This document shows, piece by piece, positions 36,861 through 48,539 of a stretch of DNA of 64,000 nt. Made by a program: the position numbers and the translations under genes. The notes under the pieces are model-generated. The model did not search any database and was not told where the DNA came from. It worked only from the letters and a program-made list of their open reading frames with translations. Position 1 is the stretch's first letter. Every line of letters begins with the position of its first letter. This stretch comes from Vanessa cardui (lineage: Eukaryota; Arthropoda; Insecta; Lepidoptera; Nymphalidae): the NCBI RefSeq assembly GCF_905220365.1, contig NC_061127.1, forward strand, positions 3,472,001 to 3,536,000, written 5' to 3'.

Positions 36861-37619
36861 TGTCCATTTGAAGAACAAAAGAAATATTATTTACAACTAC
36901 CGCCAACGATTTCTCAATTGGTATCTTGAGTAAAGTTCCGTCATTAAACCGATATTTACTAAAATAAAAACTCAAACATAATCTAAACTCAATGCACATC
37001 TTTTCGCTCATTTGACTATAAAAAAAAACTGTTCATCAACACTACAAATACCTGAGTGGCTGAGCTTCGAGAAATTCTAAAAATAAATTAGTTCTAATAT
37101 TTAATTTTTTATGAATTAATTAAGTTAAATTTAGATCCGTGTCTAAAACACAAAAAAAAATCATTTACATATTGCTTATTTAATATTAAAACATTTCGAT
37201 TAAAATTACATAAAATTGTGAGAAGCTATTATAATCAGTCCATAGTAACAAAGCTATGGACAAGTTAAATAATAATGGTCAAAAATTATATCAACATGTG
37301 TAATTCTCACGTGCATTAATGTCGCACATAAAATTGAGTTAATTAAACATATAACGAGCATTATTCTGGCCTCATTGGCCGGCAATTAGAGCATTATCAA
37401 CACTAAACTCATGTGTTTATTTATGGGTGATTATCGGTGGCGTCACCACCATGAGCTGAGATAATACTAATTAAAACAATAATGCGGTCAAAATTATCGA
37501 ACGCTGCTCGAACGACGAAATTGTTTTGTAACATACCTAATGTTTTAAAATTAATTATTTCGTTATTATTATTTATGACTGTTACATTTTGTAAGCATAA
37601 CAACCATTTGCTTTGCGAG

Positions 37620-37815
37620 GTGATAAGTGGTTACGAATCATAGAATTTAGCATCAAAAGGGACATTCAGTGCGCCGTTAATATTGAGACCTAATATTTTA
37701 TGTCCTTTGTGCCTGTAGTGCAAACTTACTCGTGCGGTAAATCTGTGCTGGGAAAATGTGTGATGAGAAGGTTGTATGATACGCAGAGAATGTTGCACAA
37801 AGCCCTTAAGGATTA
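37620..37815 (-). repeat. SINE-like repeat (family A), decayed copy
   Basis: TGTCCTTTGTGCCTGTAGT and GTTGCACAAAGCCCTTA are reversed family-A blocks; the intervening sequence is heavily substituted. Confidence 0.55.
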
Positions 37816-38777
37816 TTGTCTGTTGAGTTTCTAGTCATTTATAGTTTTAATTTAAAAAAAAAACAATAATGAACCGCAGAGCTCGATCATGAAGTATCAA
37901 AATGTGATATGGGAAGTTCATTTTAATAATTATAACATTTGAAGGCTATAGGCATTAAAATAGCATATACCTAAGTGTGTATTCAACATTTCAGGAGTTT
38001 GATACGCAAATAATTCCTACAGAATACCACACCCAGTGTTGGCCATAATAACAAACATAAATTATAACTCAAAAAATATGCAACAAATAATCCTACTGTG
38101 GAACAGATATCAGTCCTAATACTATAACCCAATAAAATGATAGTCTGAAAGGTGTGCCTATGACAGAGAAAATGAAAGGAGGCCTCATATAACTAAAAGA
38201 TGTGCCTGAGCATGGGGCGATGGAGGGGAAGAGGACGATGTAACAGGACAAGGATGAAATGTGCGAGAGAGATAGATGCGAACGAGCAGAAGTCGAAAAA
38301 TAGAGGAGAATGCCGGTCTCAAATAGTTTGGGTCAAGGACAAGGAAAAGAAGAAATAAAACAAACGAAAGTCCACCACTTTATAAAAAATAAATAAGCGA
38401 AATCAAATGAATTTTCAATAAACTGAAATATATGACATTAATAAATTTTTCCTCGTAACGTTCATAATTAATATTAACTAAAATTATATTTAAACTAAAT
38501 ATATTATATTAAAACAAAAATTATATTATATTACATTTAGTTACGTATTCAAAATGGCCGACATCAATATTATTATGGTATGCTTGTTATAGATACTTCG
38601 GGCAAATACCACCAAAGAACAAAGTCTTACAATAGGCAAAATTTGAATTACAATGTTCCAATATATATAATTGCTTAAGGCTTAGCTTTACAAATTAATA
38701 TATTCTTATCACATAATATAAGATAGTAGGGATAGGATCCCTAGAATTTCTAGATGATAAAAAAGCGTGAAGTTAAA
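37816..38777. other. intergenic; no gene seen
   Basis: AT-rich. A purine-rich block at about 38160-38360 (GAGG/GAAG-rich) stands out by composition only. Confidence 0.45.
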
Positions 38778-38990
38778 TACCTGTTGACTTCCAAACAGGA
38801 TATATTAATTTAAATAATTGTATTAACTAACATGTCTTTGTATTTTTTAAATGTTGAAAAAGAGTAACTCCTGAGTTTCTTGCCGTTTCATCTCGGTAGA
38901 ATCTACTTTCCGAATTGGTGGTAGCTTTACTTAATTGTAAAATGACGATTCAAAAGCTTATTTTGATTTTTGATTTTATTTGATTTTGAA
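38778..38990 (+). repeat. dispersed repeat E, copy 2
   Basis: Forward copy: AAAAAGAGTAACTCCTGAGT, TCTCGGTAGAATCTACTTTC, GGTGGTAGCTTTACTTAATT and a TTTTGATTTTTGATTT tail. The reverse copy is at 21,789; a fragment is at 56,283. Confidence 0.7.
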
Positions 38991-39332
38991 TTTATTTTCT
39001 TTATTTACGTATTATAAAAAAGTATTTACGCTTTTCCCCGCATGAAGCCGGTGCACAAGCCGAATATCAAAATATGCAGTAGAAGGCCTCCAGTACTGGG
39101 GCCTCAGAAGTAGATCAGTTTGTTCCAGCATCTCTCGCTTCCAAGCTTAGTTAATCTTTATTTCCGGTCTTGGTGAACCTAAATTTAATTTTACCTTAAA
39201 AGTTGAGCACACAAAATGGCATGTATGCATAAAAAGACTTCTTGATATTCTCTTGCCTTTTACCTACATTCATACCTAACAATATTGTACAATAATCTTT
39301 CTAATGGAAATTCGTTTTTTATTCTTGGACAG

Positions 39333-39622
39333 ACTTGGGCTTTGTGCTAGCCCGTCTGGGTAGGTACCACACACTCATCAGTTATTCTTCCGCGAAATAA
39401 CAGTACTCAGTATTGTTGTGTTCCGGTTTGAAGGGTGAGTGAGCCAGTGTAACTACAGACACAAGGGACATAGCATCTTAGTTCCCAAGGTTGGTGGCAC
39501 ATTGACGATGTAAGGAATAGTTAAAATTTCTTACAGCGTCATTGTCTATGGGTGATGGTGACCACTTACCATCAGGTGGCCCATATGCCCGTCCGCCAAA
39601 CTATAGGTACCATAAAAAAAAT
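39333..39622 (+). repeat. SINE-like repeat (family A), full-length copy
   Basis: Runs from the head (CTTGGGCTTTGTGCTAGCCC) to the tail (GGTGACCACTTACCATCAGG, CCCGTCCGCCAAACTATA), with an A-run at the end (CATAAAAAAAATC). The start-like reading MSMGDGDHLPSGG is just the tail translated and recurs in every good copy. Confidence 0.85.
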
Positions 39623-40611
39623 CTTATTTTTAACCGCTTTCGTTTTGCTATTATCTCTTTGGGAACTAATTTAGAACTTTATTATATATTAAGGCTAATT
39701 TGTTTTCATTGTTACCACACAAAGGATTTTATTTTCGTTCTTACCTAGGATCATTTTAGCTGAATAATGAATTTATTTTAGCTTGAACAAAAACGAAACG
39801 TTAAAAAAACTGCTTTTTTATTTATTTTTGTCATTTTATTTTCAATGTCTGAAATTAAAATAATATTAACAATAATAATATGAGTTCATTGAACTTTGTA
39901 CATTTATTATATATTGTTTGCACAAATATTATTATATGGATGTTTTAATAATTGTATTATGGTCGACCATTGTATTATGGTGTAAATTGTGGCGCAGAAA
40001 CTCTATTTACAATAAAGATTACGTATTCCAAGTTATATAATTATTAATATAATTACATAAACACCATAAACAATGGATGAGATGTTATATAACAATTTAT
40101 TTGTACCGTAGAGCCATAGCTTGCTATTTAAATTTTTTACTGTTTGATTGTCGGATTTTAAAATATTTCAAACCACAAGGAATTCTAAGACTGAATTATT
40201 ACCATGGAATAAATGCATAATACATTAAATGCTGTGACGTCACGAGTCACTCAGTTTTCGCCGAACCGAAAGGTAGAAAGTTGCAACATTAATACATTTT
40301 AAAGCGCACAGCTCAGGGGATTTCCCGAGATTTATATATCAATGAACATTAATTCAAAACAGCTCTAGTTTCAAATATGTATATCATTTACTTGATCTTG
40401 ATGATGAAGAGATAATATTTCTGAAGATTTAATTGTATATAAATGACTTAAATATTTAAGTGAAGTTTCAGTAATCGGCCGTAAGCCTCACACATTATTG
40501 GTAGATATTTGTAATAATTGCGGTGCTCATATCTGCGAAGTTTTCCCATGAAATGACAGCACAAAAAAGCACAACTCTTATATTGGGCTACACGAATGTG
40601 CAACTATCTGA
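39623..40611. other. intergenic; no gene seen, possible cis-regulatory cluster
   Basis: AT-rich apart from 40,230-40,330. There a palindromic CRE-type TGACGTCA (40235-40242) and a kappa-B-type GGGGATTTCCC (40316-40326) lie 74 bp apart. Single-motif matches are weak evidence. Confidence 0.3.
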
Positions 40612-40792
40612 CTTGGTGGTATCGTTTATGTAGGACCTGAATAGGTACCAATTAACTTTGTGTTCCAGTTCGAAGAACAAGTGAACCAGTGTAATTACAG
40701 ACATGAGCGACATAACATCTTAGTATCAAGGTCGTTACGCAACATCGATGTAAGGATTAGTTAATTTTTATACCACCAATGTCTGTCATCCG
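40612..40792 (+). repeat. SINE-like repeat (family A), diverged copy interrupted by a family-B SINE
   Basis: TTTGTGTTCCAGTTCGAAGA, GTGAACCAGTGTAATTACAG and CATAACATCTTAGTATCAAG mark family A; its tail region received the next SINE. Confidence 0.65.
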
Positions 40793-40807
40793 TCATTGTA
40801 TATATAT

Positions 40808-41113
40808 CAAACAAAAACAACAACAACAGCCTGTAAATTCCCACTGTTGGGCTAAAGGCCTCCTCTCCCTTCGAGAAGAAGGTTTGGAACATATTTCACC
40901 ACGCTGTTCCAATGCGGGTTGGTGGAATACACATGTGGCAGAACTTCTATGAAATTTGTCACATGTAGTTTCCTCACGATGTTTTCCTTCACTGCCGGGC
41001 ACGAGATAAATTATAAAGACAAATTAAGCACATGAATCAGCGGTGCTTGCCTTTGTTTGAACGTGCCATCATCGGTTAAGATGCACGCGTTCTAACCACT
41101 GGGCCATCTCGAC
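40808..41113 (-). repeat. tRNA-derived SINE (family B), copy 13
   Basis: Reverse full-length copy with a (CAA)n tail and perfect 15-bp direct repeats tcattgtatatatat (40793-40807 and 41114-41128), the longest target duplication in the window. Confidence 0.9.
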
Positions 41114-41128
41114 TCATTGTATATATAT

Positions 41129-42407
41129 TGTATATATAAAATGGCAGCAATAAAACAACTATGAGAACATAAACAAACACTTACGATAAAAGCGACCCAT
41201 ATTTTTATTTCATGTCAAGAATTTCGTCAACATAATCAAAAAGAGTAGCGAGGCAAGACAACGCGACCCAGAGACTCACGGCTGCGTCCATTGCCAGCGA
41301 CTCCTGCGCATCTTAATAACAGCATTAGTATGGCGAGCACGGTTCGGGACGATCGGGGTTATGTTATGACATTCACTGTTATGATACAAGGTTATTAACA
41401 TTACGAAAAGTGGATGCTTAGATGATTAATATCTCGATTTATAAAACAAACTAAACACAAGCGAAGAGCGCCGAACATTACAGCAAAGACTTCCCGGTTA
41501 TTTGACAAGGCACATGGTAATCACAAATTTAATTAATTCTGATGTATTACAAAAAAGCGTTATTTCGCACTAACGGAAATCTGTATTCACTTTTGATTTT
41601 GTATTCGATTTCCTTGCTTCAATATTCCCAGAGGTCCGTCTGCCTTATATATACTAATATTAAAATATATATTCGTTTATATGTAGCGGGTAATCTCCGT
41701 AACTAATGATCCAATTCTAAAAAAAATTACTTGTGGAATGCTAGATGTCGTCGCTAATGTTTATATACGAGTTTTTGTCTACTTTTTTAGACAAACATCA
41801 CAATAGCACGTTTTTTCTATTAAGTTTACAAGCAACGCAAGACATTTGTGTATAACCTTCGTTTGCACGAATACATTTTCTTAAAAGCGTATATAGCATT
41901 GCAGTCAAAGAATATTATTTTTGATTACTTATCAATGAACTTAATAGGAATGCAACTGAAAAGCAATTTTTAAATTTCTGATCTCAATATCACACTGCCT
42001 GTAATAACTTTTCTTTTAATTTTTTTTTACTATTTGGTCGATTATTTCATATGAGACCGTGGATCCAAGAATCCAAGATCCTGAGTTTATGACTCAGATT
42101 TCGTCACTAAAAGTTACTGAGTTTTATATTATATGTCTCGGTAGTCCAAAATTTGAAAGTTGGCTGTATGTACAATCCCGTACCTCAAATAGCACGTAAA
42201 GCCTTTGCTTCGAACCCCGAACTCTATCCGTTCGTTTCGGTTATGACGTCACGTATTGAGGGGTGAATACCCGTGAAGTTTTTTGAAAAAGTATACAATA
42301 CATTTGGCGTTATATATTTAAAATTTTACTAAACATCAGCAGATCTTTACTGTACTTACAGCTAGTCGTATTCTTAGAAGATAAGGCTACACTTATGCAC
42401 AGCTATT
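41129..42407. other. intergenic; no gene seen
   Basis: AT-rich with a slightly GC-richer patch at 41220-41360. A second CRE-type TGACGTCA lies near 42245. A short block at 42298-42350 (CATTTGGCGTT...AACATCAGCAGAT) recurs inside the decayed R1 element near 59,548-59,582. Confidence 0.4.
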
Positions 42408-42648
42408 TAACTCGGTGGTGGGGCTTTGCCCACTCATTAGATATTCTACTGTCAAACAGCAATACTAAGAATTATTGTATTACAGTTTGAAGACTGAGTA
42501 AGCCAGTTTAAGTACAGGCAAAAGGGACATAATATCTTAGCTCTCTCTCTCAAGGTTGGTGGCGCATTGGTATGATGAAAGAAATAGTTAAAATTACTTA
42601 TAGAGCGAATGTCTACGGGTGGTAGTAGCCAGTTATTATTAGGCTCAT
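42408..42648 (+). repeat. SINE-like repeat (family A), diverged copy
   Basis: GGTGGTGGGGCTTTGCCC, TTGTATTACAGTTTGAAGAC and CTCAAGGTTGGTGGCGCATT mark family A; the CT-rich insertion (CTCTCTCTCTC) near 42542 is a local expansion. Confidence 0.7.
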
Positions 42649-42667
42649 TAAATTTTGTTTTTGTTTT

Positions 42668-42946
42668 TTTTATGGAATAGGTTGGCGGACGAGCATATGG
42701 GCCACCTGATGGTAAGTGGTCACCATCACCCATAGACAATGACGATGTAAGAAATATTAACTATTCCTTACATCGTCAATGTGCCACCAACCTTGGGAAC
42801 TAAGATGTAATGTCCCTTGTGCCTGTAGTTACACTGGCTCACTCACCCTTCAAACCGGAACACAACAATACTGAGTACTGTTATTTGGCGGTAGAATAAC
42901 TGGTGAGTGGGTGGTACCTACCCAGACGGGCTTGCACAGAGCCCCT
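42668..42946 (-). repeat. SINE-like repeat (family A), full-length copy, tail-to-tail with the previous one
   Basis: Reverse copy with all blocks from TAGGTTGGCGGACGAGCATA to GACGGGCTTGCACAGAGCCC. It is far better preserved than its neighbour, so it is the younger of the pair. Confidence 0.85.
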
Positions 42947-44146
42947 ATAATCTATAACATTAAAAAATCAAACAAATGACATATAATAAAACCAAATAAC
43001 CTCTTTAAACAGCTGAAATATGCTTCTGCCATAAAAAAGAGAATTTATATTTTAAACTAGTTCTAGCTAGCGTTTAAGTGGTAGGTTGTTGTCAGGTTTA
43101 AGGGATAAAAGTATGTCGTTACTTGAGTTTTTAGCTCCATACCAAATTTCATCAAATTAGGTTCTGAATTTGTTGAAATCTATACTTTTCAATTGTACAT
43201 AATATTATAACATTGTTCCGCTTATATCTGTCATTTCAAAACAATATGGGAAGCATGAACCTTTGTCGAGAAGAGAAGTCTTAAAAAATTGGAAAGATTT
43301 TTACCCACCAAAACCCAAGCGATAGCCATTATGTATACGGATCGGAGAGCCTGACGCAACATTCCTTTAGTTATTTTTATTGTTCAATTGTCCTTAAGAT
43401 ATTATTGGTCCCTAAATTGTTGAGAACGTATTGACCTAGCCCTATCGTGCTCTTGTACCGTATCCTCGTTAACATGTACTGCATATTATTCTAAAGTATA
43501 TATAAAAAAAAGAAAAAAAAAGTCAGTGTGAGCCACGTCTCCCAAGAAGACGACAAGAATGAAATCCAGCGAAGACCTTCTGATGTTTAGTAAAAACATA
43601 TGATATAAAACGCGAAACGATTAATGTAAAATGTAAAAAAAACGGCACGGGCAACTGTGAACCTTTGGATATTGTAAGTTTAATAAAAAAAAAAACAGAT
43701 GGACTGCTAGAAGATTTCCAAGAACAATGTCAATCCAAACCCTTGAATGTTTTAGGTGTTTTACAAGGATTGCTTAACTTAAACCTAACTTAAATTATTC
43801 AAAGCACAAACACATTTTCGTAAACAATAGCATTATGTGATTATATGTTATATGTCGACCAGACCTCATTCTGCGACCTTCATAAGCGTGTTTACGAATG
43901 TTAATAATGAGGACTTGATAAGTGACCTTTATAGCTCATGGTAATTGCTACTTCATAAAATAATAAAATCTGCAATACGGTATGTTCGAGAAATTACTTA
44001 AATCGCTTCTTTTCTAAATTTTAATCTACACATAAAATAAAATTAAACAAATACGATTTATAATTTACTTTTTATTAAAATTATGATTATTAAAAATTTA
44101 TATTTTACTTTTTAATGTTTTGAAAAGTAACAATAAATGACATAAT

Positions 44147-44196
44147 GGCGGCCATGTTTGACGTGAACGCACCCGTTTACGTCAAACATAGCCGCC
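44147..44196. repeat. 22-bp hairpin with 6-nt loop
   Basis: Arm GGCGGCCATGTTTGACGTGA plus AC (44147-44168) pairs with 44175-44196 at 20 of 22 positions. In RNA, one of the two exceptions is a G-U pair. The loop is GCACCC. The arms are GC-rich in an AT-rich setting, so the fold would be very stable. Confidence 0.8.
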
Positions 44197-46157
44197 TGTA
44201 CAAATCATCAGATTTCATGGATTTATTATCGAAATATCTCGATTATACGAGTTCTACTGATATACATATATCGTGGACTAAAAACTATCTTATTTTAACG
44301 ATCTATGTATAATTGTGGATAGGTGTCGATCAGGTCTATCGTAGACTTGCACGAAATTATTAATATGGATTGTATAAATTCCTGCAATTTTAATATTTTA
44401 AAAAATATACTTACTATTAGATTACCCGTCTGGTTTTTTAATCGTCGCAATTGCGATATTTTATGTTCCACGTGAAGCTTAAACCAGTTTGGAATGTGAA
44501 TTCTGTCAAGACTTCCGGCAATAACTCAATATTTACTCAGATTCTTCGAAAATACGACATATAGTCACTTTTGTTTATATGCTGCAAAGAACCAGTATTT
44601 GCGTTTTATTAAATTTTATTATCATTTATTATCAAACATTGTTTTTGGCTATCATGGTGGCCACTATGACCCCATGCCCTCTAGGAGCAACAATTTCAAG
44701 ACTTATACATGTAGATTATATTCCTAGATTAACAATGCCAAAAGGTTTCTGATTAACGTTTTTTAAATAGTTTTTTATAAGATTTCTATAATTTTTGAGC
44801 AAAAAGTTACTTCATTGGTTATGACTTCGTTTGTTCTGATGTGCCTTCGCCTATCAATGCATTTTTTTCAACTGACTTCAAAAAGGAGTATATTTTATCA
44901 ATTCGTCTATATTTTATTTATGAACCGATTTTTATAATTTTTTTTTGTTTGAAAGCTAATGCTCCCCATTTGGTCCAATCATAACACTACAGTGGCAAAT
45001 ATAACGCTAACTATAACTACATCATATAATCGTATATCGACTTTAAGTAGTCTAATACAAAAGTAAAGTAAAATTTCATTTTACTTAGGAAGACTCTACT
45101 CTAAAAAATATTTGAATACGTAATTATTTTCATTACTGTTTAGTGCATATTAATTTGTTTTAAAATTTTGTTTTGTTTGAAGTGGTTTTTTGTTTTCGTT
45201 AATTTTTTTTTATATTTAATATAATATCTATATTACGTTTGTTTAAGGGTTTTCTAATTGAAAAAACTCCTTAACAAATGTACATAAATCCTAAACCAGA
45301 AGAATCGCGTTCGTCATCGGATTAGCTCGTGTTTACATAAAAAGTCTAACGTTTTTTATCTTCCATTTCCAGTGTCCGTGATCAAGAGGGTTGGTTCCGT
45401 TGGTGAATAATTGCTGTAATCGGAATCGGTTAGAAGGAAATCATGATAATCTGAGTTTAACATGTGATAGCTATTGCTTTCATTTTACACTGCTTTTATA
45501 TACATATAAGTATACCTTTACAAATTCGATTGTATTATAGTACTTAGTTTACGTTTAGTGAAGTATGCAACGATTATTTTTAATAGACTCTTCATAAGAA
45601 TGTTTGGATGATATAATAAAATTATAAAGTCTAATTACTGTTAACTACACGAAAGACAAGCCAAGAAATGATTAATTCAGCTTTGGGTGGTGAAATATCT
45701 ACAAGGGCTAACTTACAAACATAAATGCGGTTTTATATAGATTCGTAGATATAACGTCAGCACCCAAAAATTGTAAATTAAAAGTCTCGTGACGGTCGAA
45801 ATCTTATCCTTACTTCATAACACTGACACTGACAACCTGAGTCTCATTCCCAGGGAATCTGAAGTCTAGGGTAAAAAAAATTCGAGTCTTAAAATAATTT
45901 GAACTATTTCACACTCAGATATTTGACGGCTTAACTTAATCTATATTAATAAATGCGACGAATATATATGAAGAATTTATTTCGATTACCTTATTATAAA
46001 ACCTACTGAACCATATCCTAATAAACGCGACGTATATTGAAAATGTGCATAATACATAATAAACAACATCTGCCGCAATTTTGCTTGTATGTAATATATT
46101 ATCTTAGCACATTTTTTTTGTGACATAGCTACGCTAAAAGAAAAAAAACGAATATAA

Positions 46158-46175
46158 CTAGCGCCATCTAGTATC
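46158..46175 (-). promoter_or_regulatory. CTCF-like motif
   Basis: On the minus strand ATACTAGATGGCGCTAGT contains CTAGATGGCGCT, matching the 12-base core of the CTCF consensus (SYAGRKGGCRSY). Only sequence similarity supports this. Confidence 0.35.
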
Positions 46176-46513
46176 GAGTTGCAGCAACTTGAAAATTAAA
46201 ATGGCGGTCACGCTCTGCACGGCGGGAAGCACGGCTAACGGCCCTGTTAGAATAAAACATGAATAAAAGTATCTTTGCAACACTATGAAATATTGCGTAA
46301 CCATAAATAAGGATAGACTAACCGAGATGATCGCTTTTCCGCCTACGCGTTCATTCAAGACTACGTGGAGACAGGATGACTCAACCAAAACGAAAATTTT
46401 GCATCCTAATAATAAAACGCCTCATTAATTAATATACAATGACTCGCAAAATTTCGTTTAGTATTTAATCTCTCTGTAATGAAATATTAAGATCATTCCA
46501 TGCTTTATATTAA

Positions 46514-46570
46514 ATATATACATAATATTAATTAAAAATATGCAATTTTTCATTAATATTATGTATATAT
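46514..46570. repeat. 57-bp near-perfect AT palindrome
   Basis: Arms of 26 nt (46514-46539 and 46545-46570) pair at 25 of 26 positions around a 5-nt loop (ATGCA). It could extrude as a cruciform or be a foldback remnant. Confidence 0.8.
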
Positions 46571-47134
46571 AAAGTTAATATAATTATAAGAAATTAGGCA
46601 ACGGGAGATTTGTTTATAGCTGTAATGTCCCAGCGGATTGAATTCCTTGATTCTAAGTAAAATTATGGGTATTCGGAACACTACTGATTTTTCATAATAT
46701 ATATTACATAGCTAAAATGAGTCGTTTACTAGTTATGCAGTTTAATATCGTAAAAATGAATGAATTAAGTTAAGACTAGGAAATCGCTTAGCAGTTGGAT
46801 TTCAAGTGACTGTTATTATAAAATAAATGCCAGTAAAGAACTTTCTTACCAAAGTCCATCATAAAAACTTAGTATCAGTTAATATTATTTAGATTTTAGA
46901 ATGCTATTTTTTCATCATTTTGTCTTTAATGAAATAAAGTTAACTCGTACTAATATCACAGCTAAAGGCAATCTTTACTTGACAAAGGGCGTCGGGTCCG
47001 TCTTAATCTAAAGTAATCTTAAAAAATATATAAGTATATAGCGTGATAGCCAGAACTCTGTTGCACGTTGGCGTTTATTGTACTTATGGACACTTTTAGA
47101 ACAATTTTAGTGAGAGAATTATTTAATTTCAGTA

Positions 47135-47330
47135 ACCCCTGTTTATCTACTGCTGGACATAGGACTCTAGGTTATCAGTTCTACGACAAATATGGCCAGC
47201 TCACTGCCACTTCAGCTTACTTATCCGTAGGGCTATGTCGATGACTTTGGTTCTTTGAAGGATCGCTTCATTTCTGATGCGATCCCTCAGAGAAACGGTC
47301 ATATAAAAATCCGACTTAATTGGTGCACGT
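47135..47330 (-). mobile_element. RTE LINE fragment (antisense)
   Basis: CTACTGCTGGACATAGGAC, AAATATGGCCAGCTCACTGC, CTTCAGCTTACTTATC and GGCTATGTCGATGACTTTGG match the antisense RTE C-terminal region at 60,367-60,480 block by block. Heavily truncated. Confidence 0.7.
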
Positions 47331-47760
47331 GGCCTTGATATGTTTAATTTCCGAGCTGACGCACCATTCACAACAGGTTACGTGCTGCTACCTAGCACAT
47401 AGCTTCATGTCATCGTATTCGATGACTAATCCATTATTCCAGTAATACCACCCTGATCGAATTTCTAACATAGACAGTTCCAAGATAAACACATATAAAT
47501 ATACATAACATGATAAAATAATTACAATATAGATTTATAAGATATTTGGCAAAAAAAGCTTTAGATTTGTGGACATGGTTACCGTTATTGTAATTTTTTT
47601 TTATATTTCATCTCGTGGTTAAATATGAACGAAAACTATTACAACATTTACCACATATGTATCCACAGAAACTACGGAAGTAGCACCAAACTTACTTAAA
47701 GAAGTGAAGAGAATTTGGTGCAAAAGCGTGATATTCACTGGATGTTACATTCCTTCATTT

Positions 47761-48031
47761 ATCATCATCATTACATAGTATAAAACAAAGTCGCTTACTA
47801 CGGTCCCTGTATATATAATGTATGCTTAGATCTTTAAAATTATCCAAAAGATTTTGATGCAGTTTCTTTTAATAGATACATTGATTCAAGGGGCAAATAT
47901 ATATGAGTTATAACACATGCACAACATATTACAGAAACATAGATAATTTTAGAAGTTTTAAGGTGTTGTCTTGAATTTTTTTCCACTTAAATTGCATATT
48001 GTACCCGTACGAAGCCAGGGCGTGTCGTTAG
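47761..48031 (-). repeat. dispersed repeat C, copy 4
   Basis: Reverse copy: starts with (ATC)n and TACATAGTATAAAACAAAGT, contains AAAGATTTTGATGCAGTTTC, and ends CCAGGGCGTGTCGTTAGT. Confidence 0.75.
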
Positions 48032-48370
48032 TTCCTAATAAAATACGAAACGTCTTATGTATTTACGTTTTAAAAATGTATTTATACAAAGTGGTGTGAT
48101 CGTTCATACTCAACATACCTTAAGGTTCTACTGAATGAAGCATTGATTGACTTGAAATAAATATCATGAATGACGTTTAATATTTGTCTTATTTTCCGCT
48201 AATCAGTGTTCACGGCAAAATGCAATCAATTATTCACTATTAATTAACAATTACGTGATAATACGTCTCATAAGAGGAAAAGATTTATAAACGGGGACAA
48301 TGTCATAAGATTTTCAAATAAATACCTGTTAATTTAATGATTATAAATTAATTGGTAACCTGCCTGGAAA

Positions 48371-48539
48371 CTTATTCACTCCTCAGATATTTAATTATGT
48401 CTTCTGTTTGTAAGATAAGTGAGCCAGTGTGATTACAGTCCCAAAGGATGTGACATGACATGACATGTTCCAAATTTTAGCGGTAAAAGAAACGATAAAT
48501 AACTCTCATACCACCAATATAGTAAACGCTTAACATCAG
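48371..48539 (+). repeat. SINE-like repeat (family A), decayed copy
   Basis: ATAAGTGAGCCAGTGTGATT and TCATACCACCAATATAGTAA recall family-A blocks. A small tandem run GACATGACATGACATG interrupts it. Confidence 0.45.

Larger units (their letters stand above)
42947..47134. other. intergenic; no gene seen
   Basis: Long AT-rich stretch without recognised coding sequence. It holds two strong hairpins (44147-44196 and 46514-46570) and a GC-richer patch at 46,155-46,250 with a CTCF-like motif. Confidence 0.45.

Noticed and set aside
39542..39748. recurrent reading MSMGDGDHLPSGGPYARPP at several places
   Set aside because: It is the family-A SINE 3' tail translated; it appears wherever a good copy lies (39.5, 42.7 and 62.9 kb).
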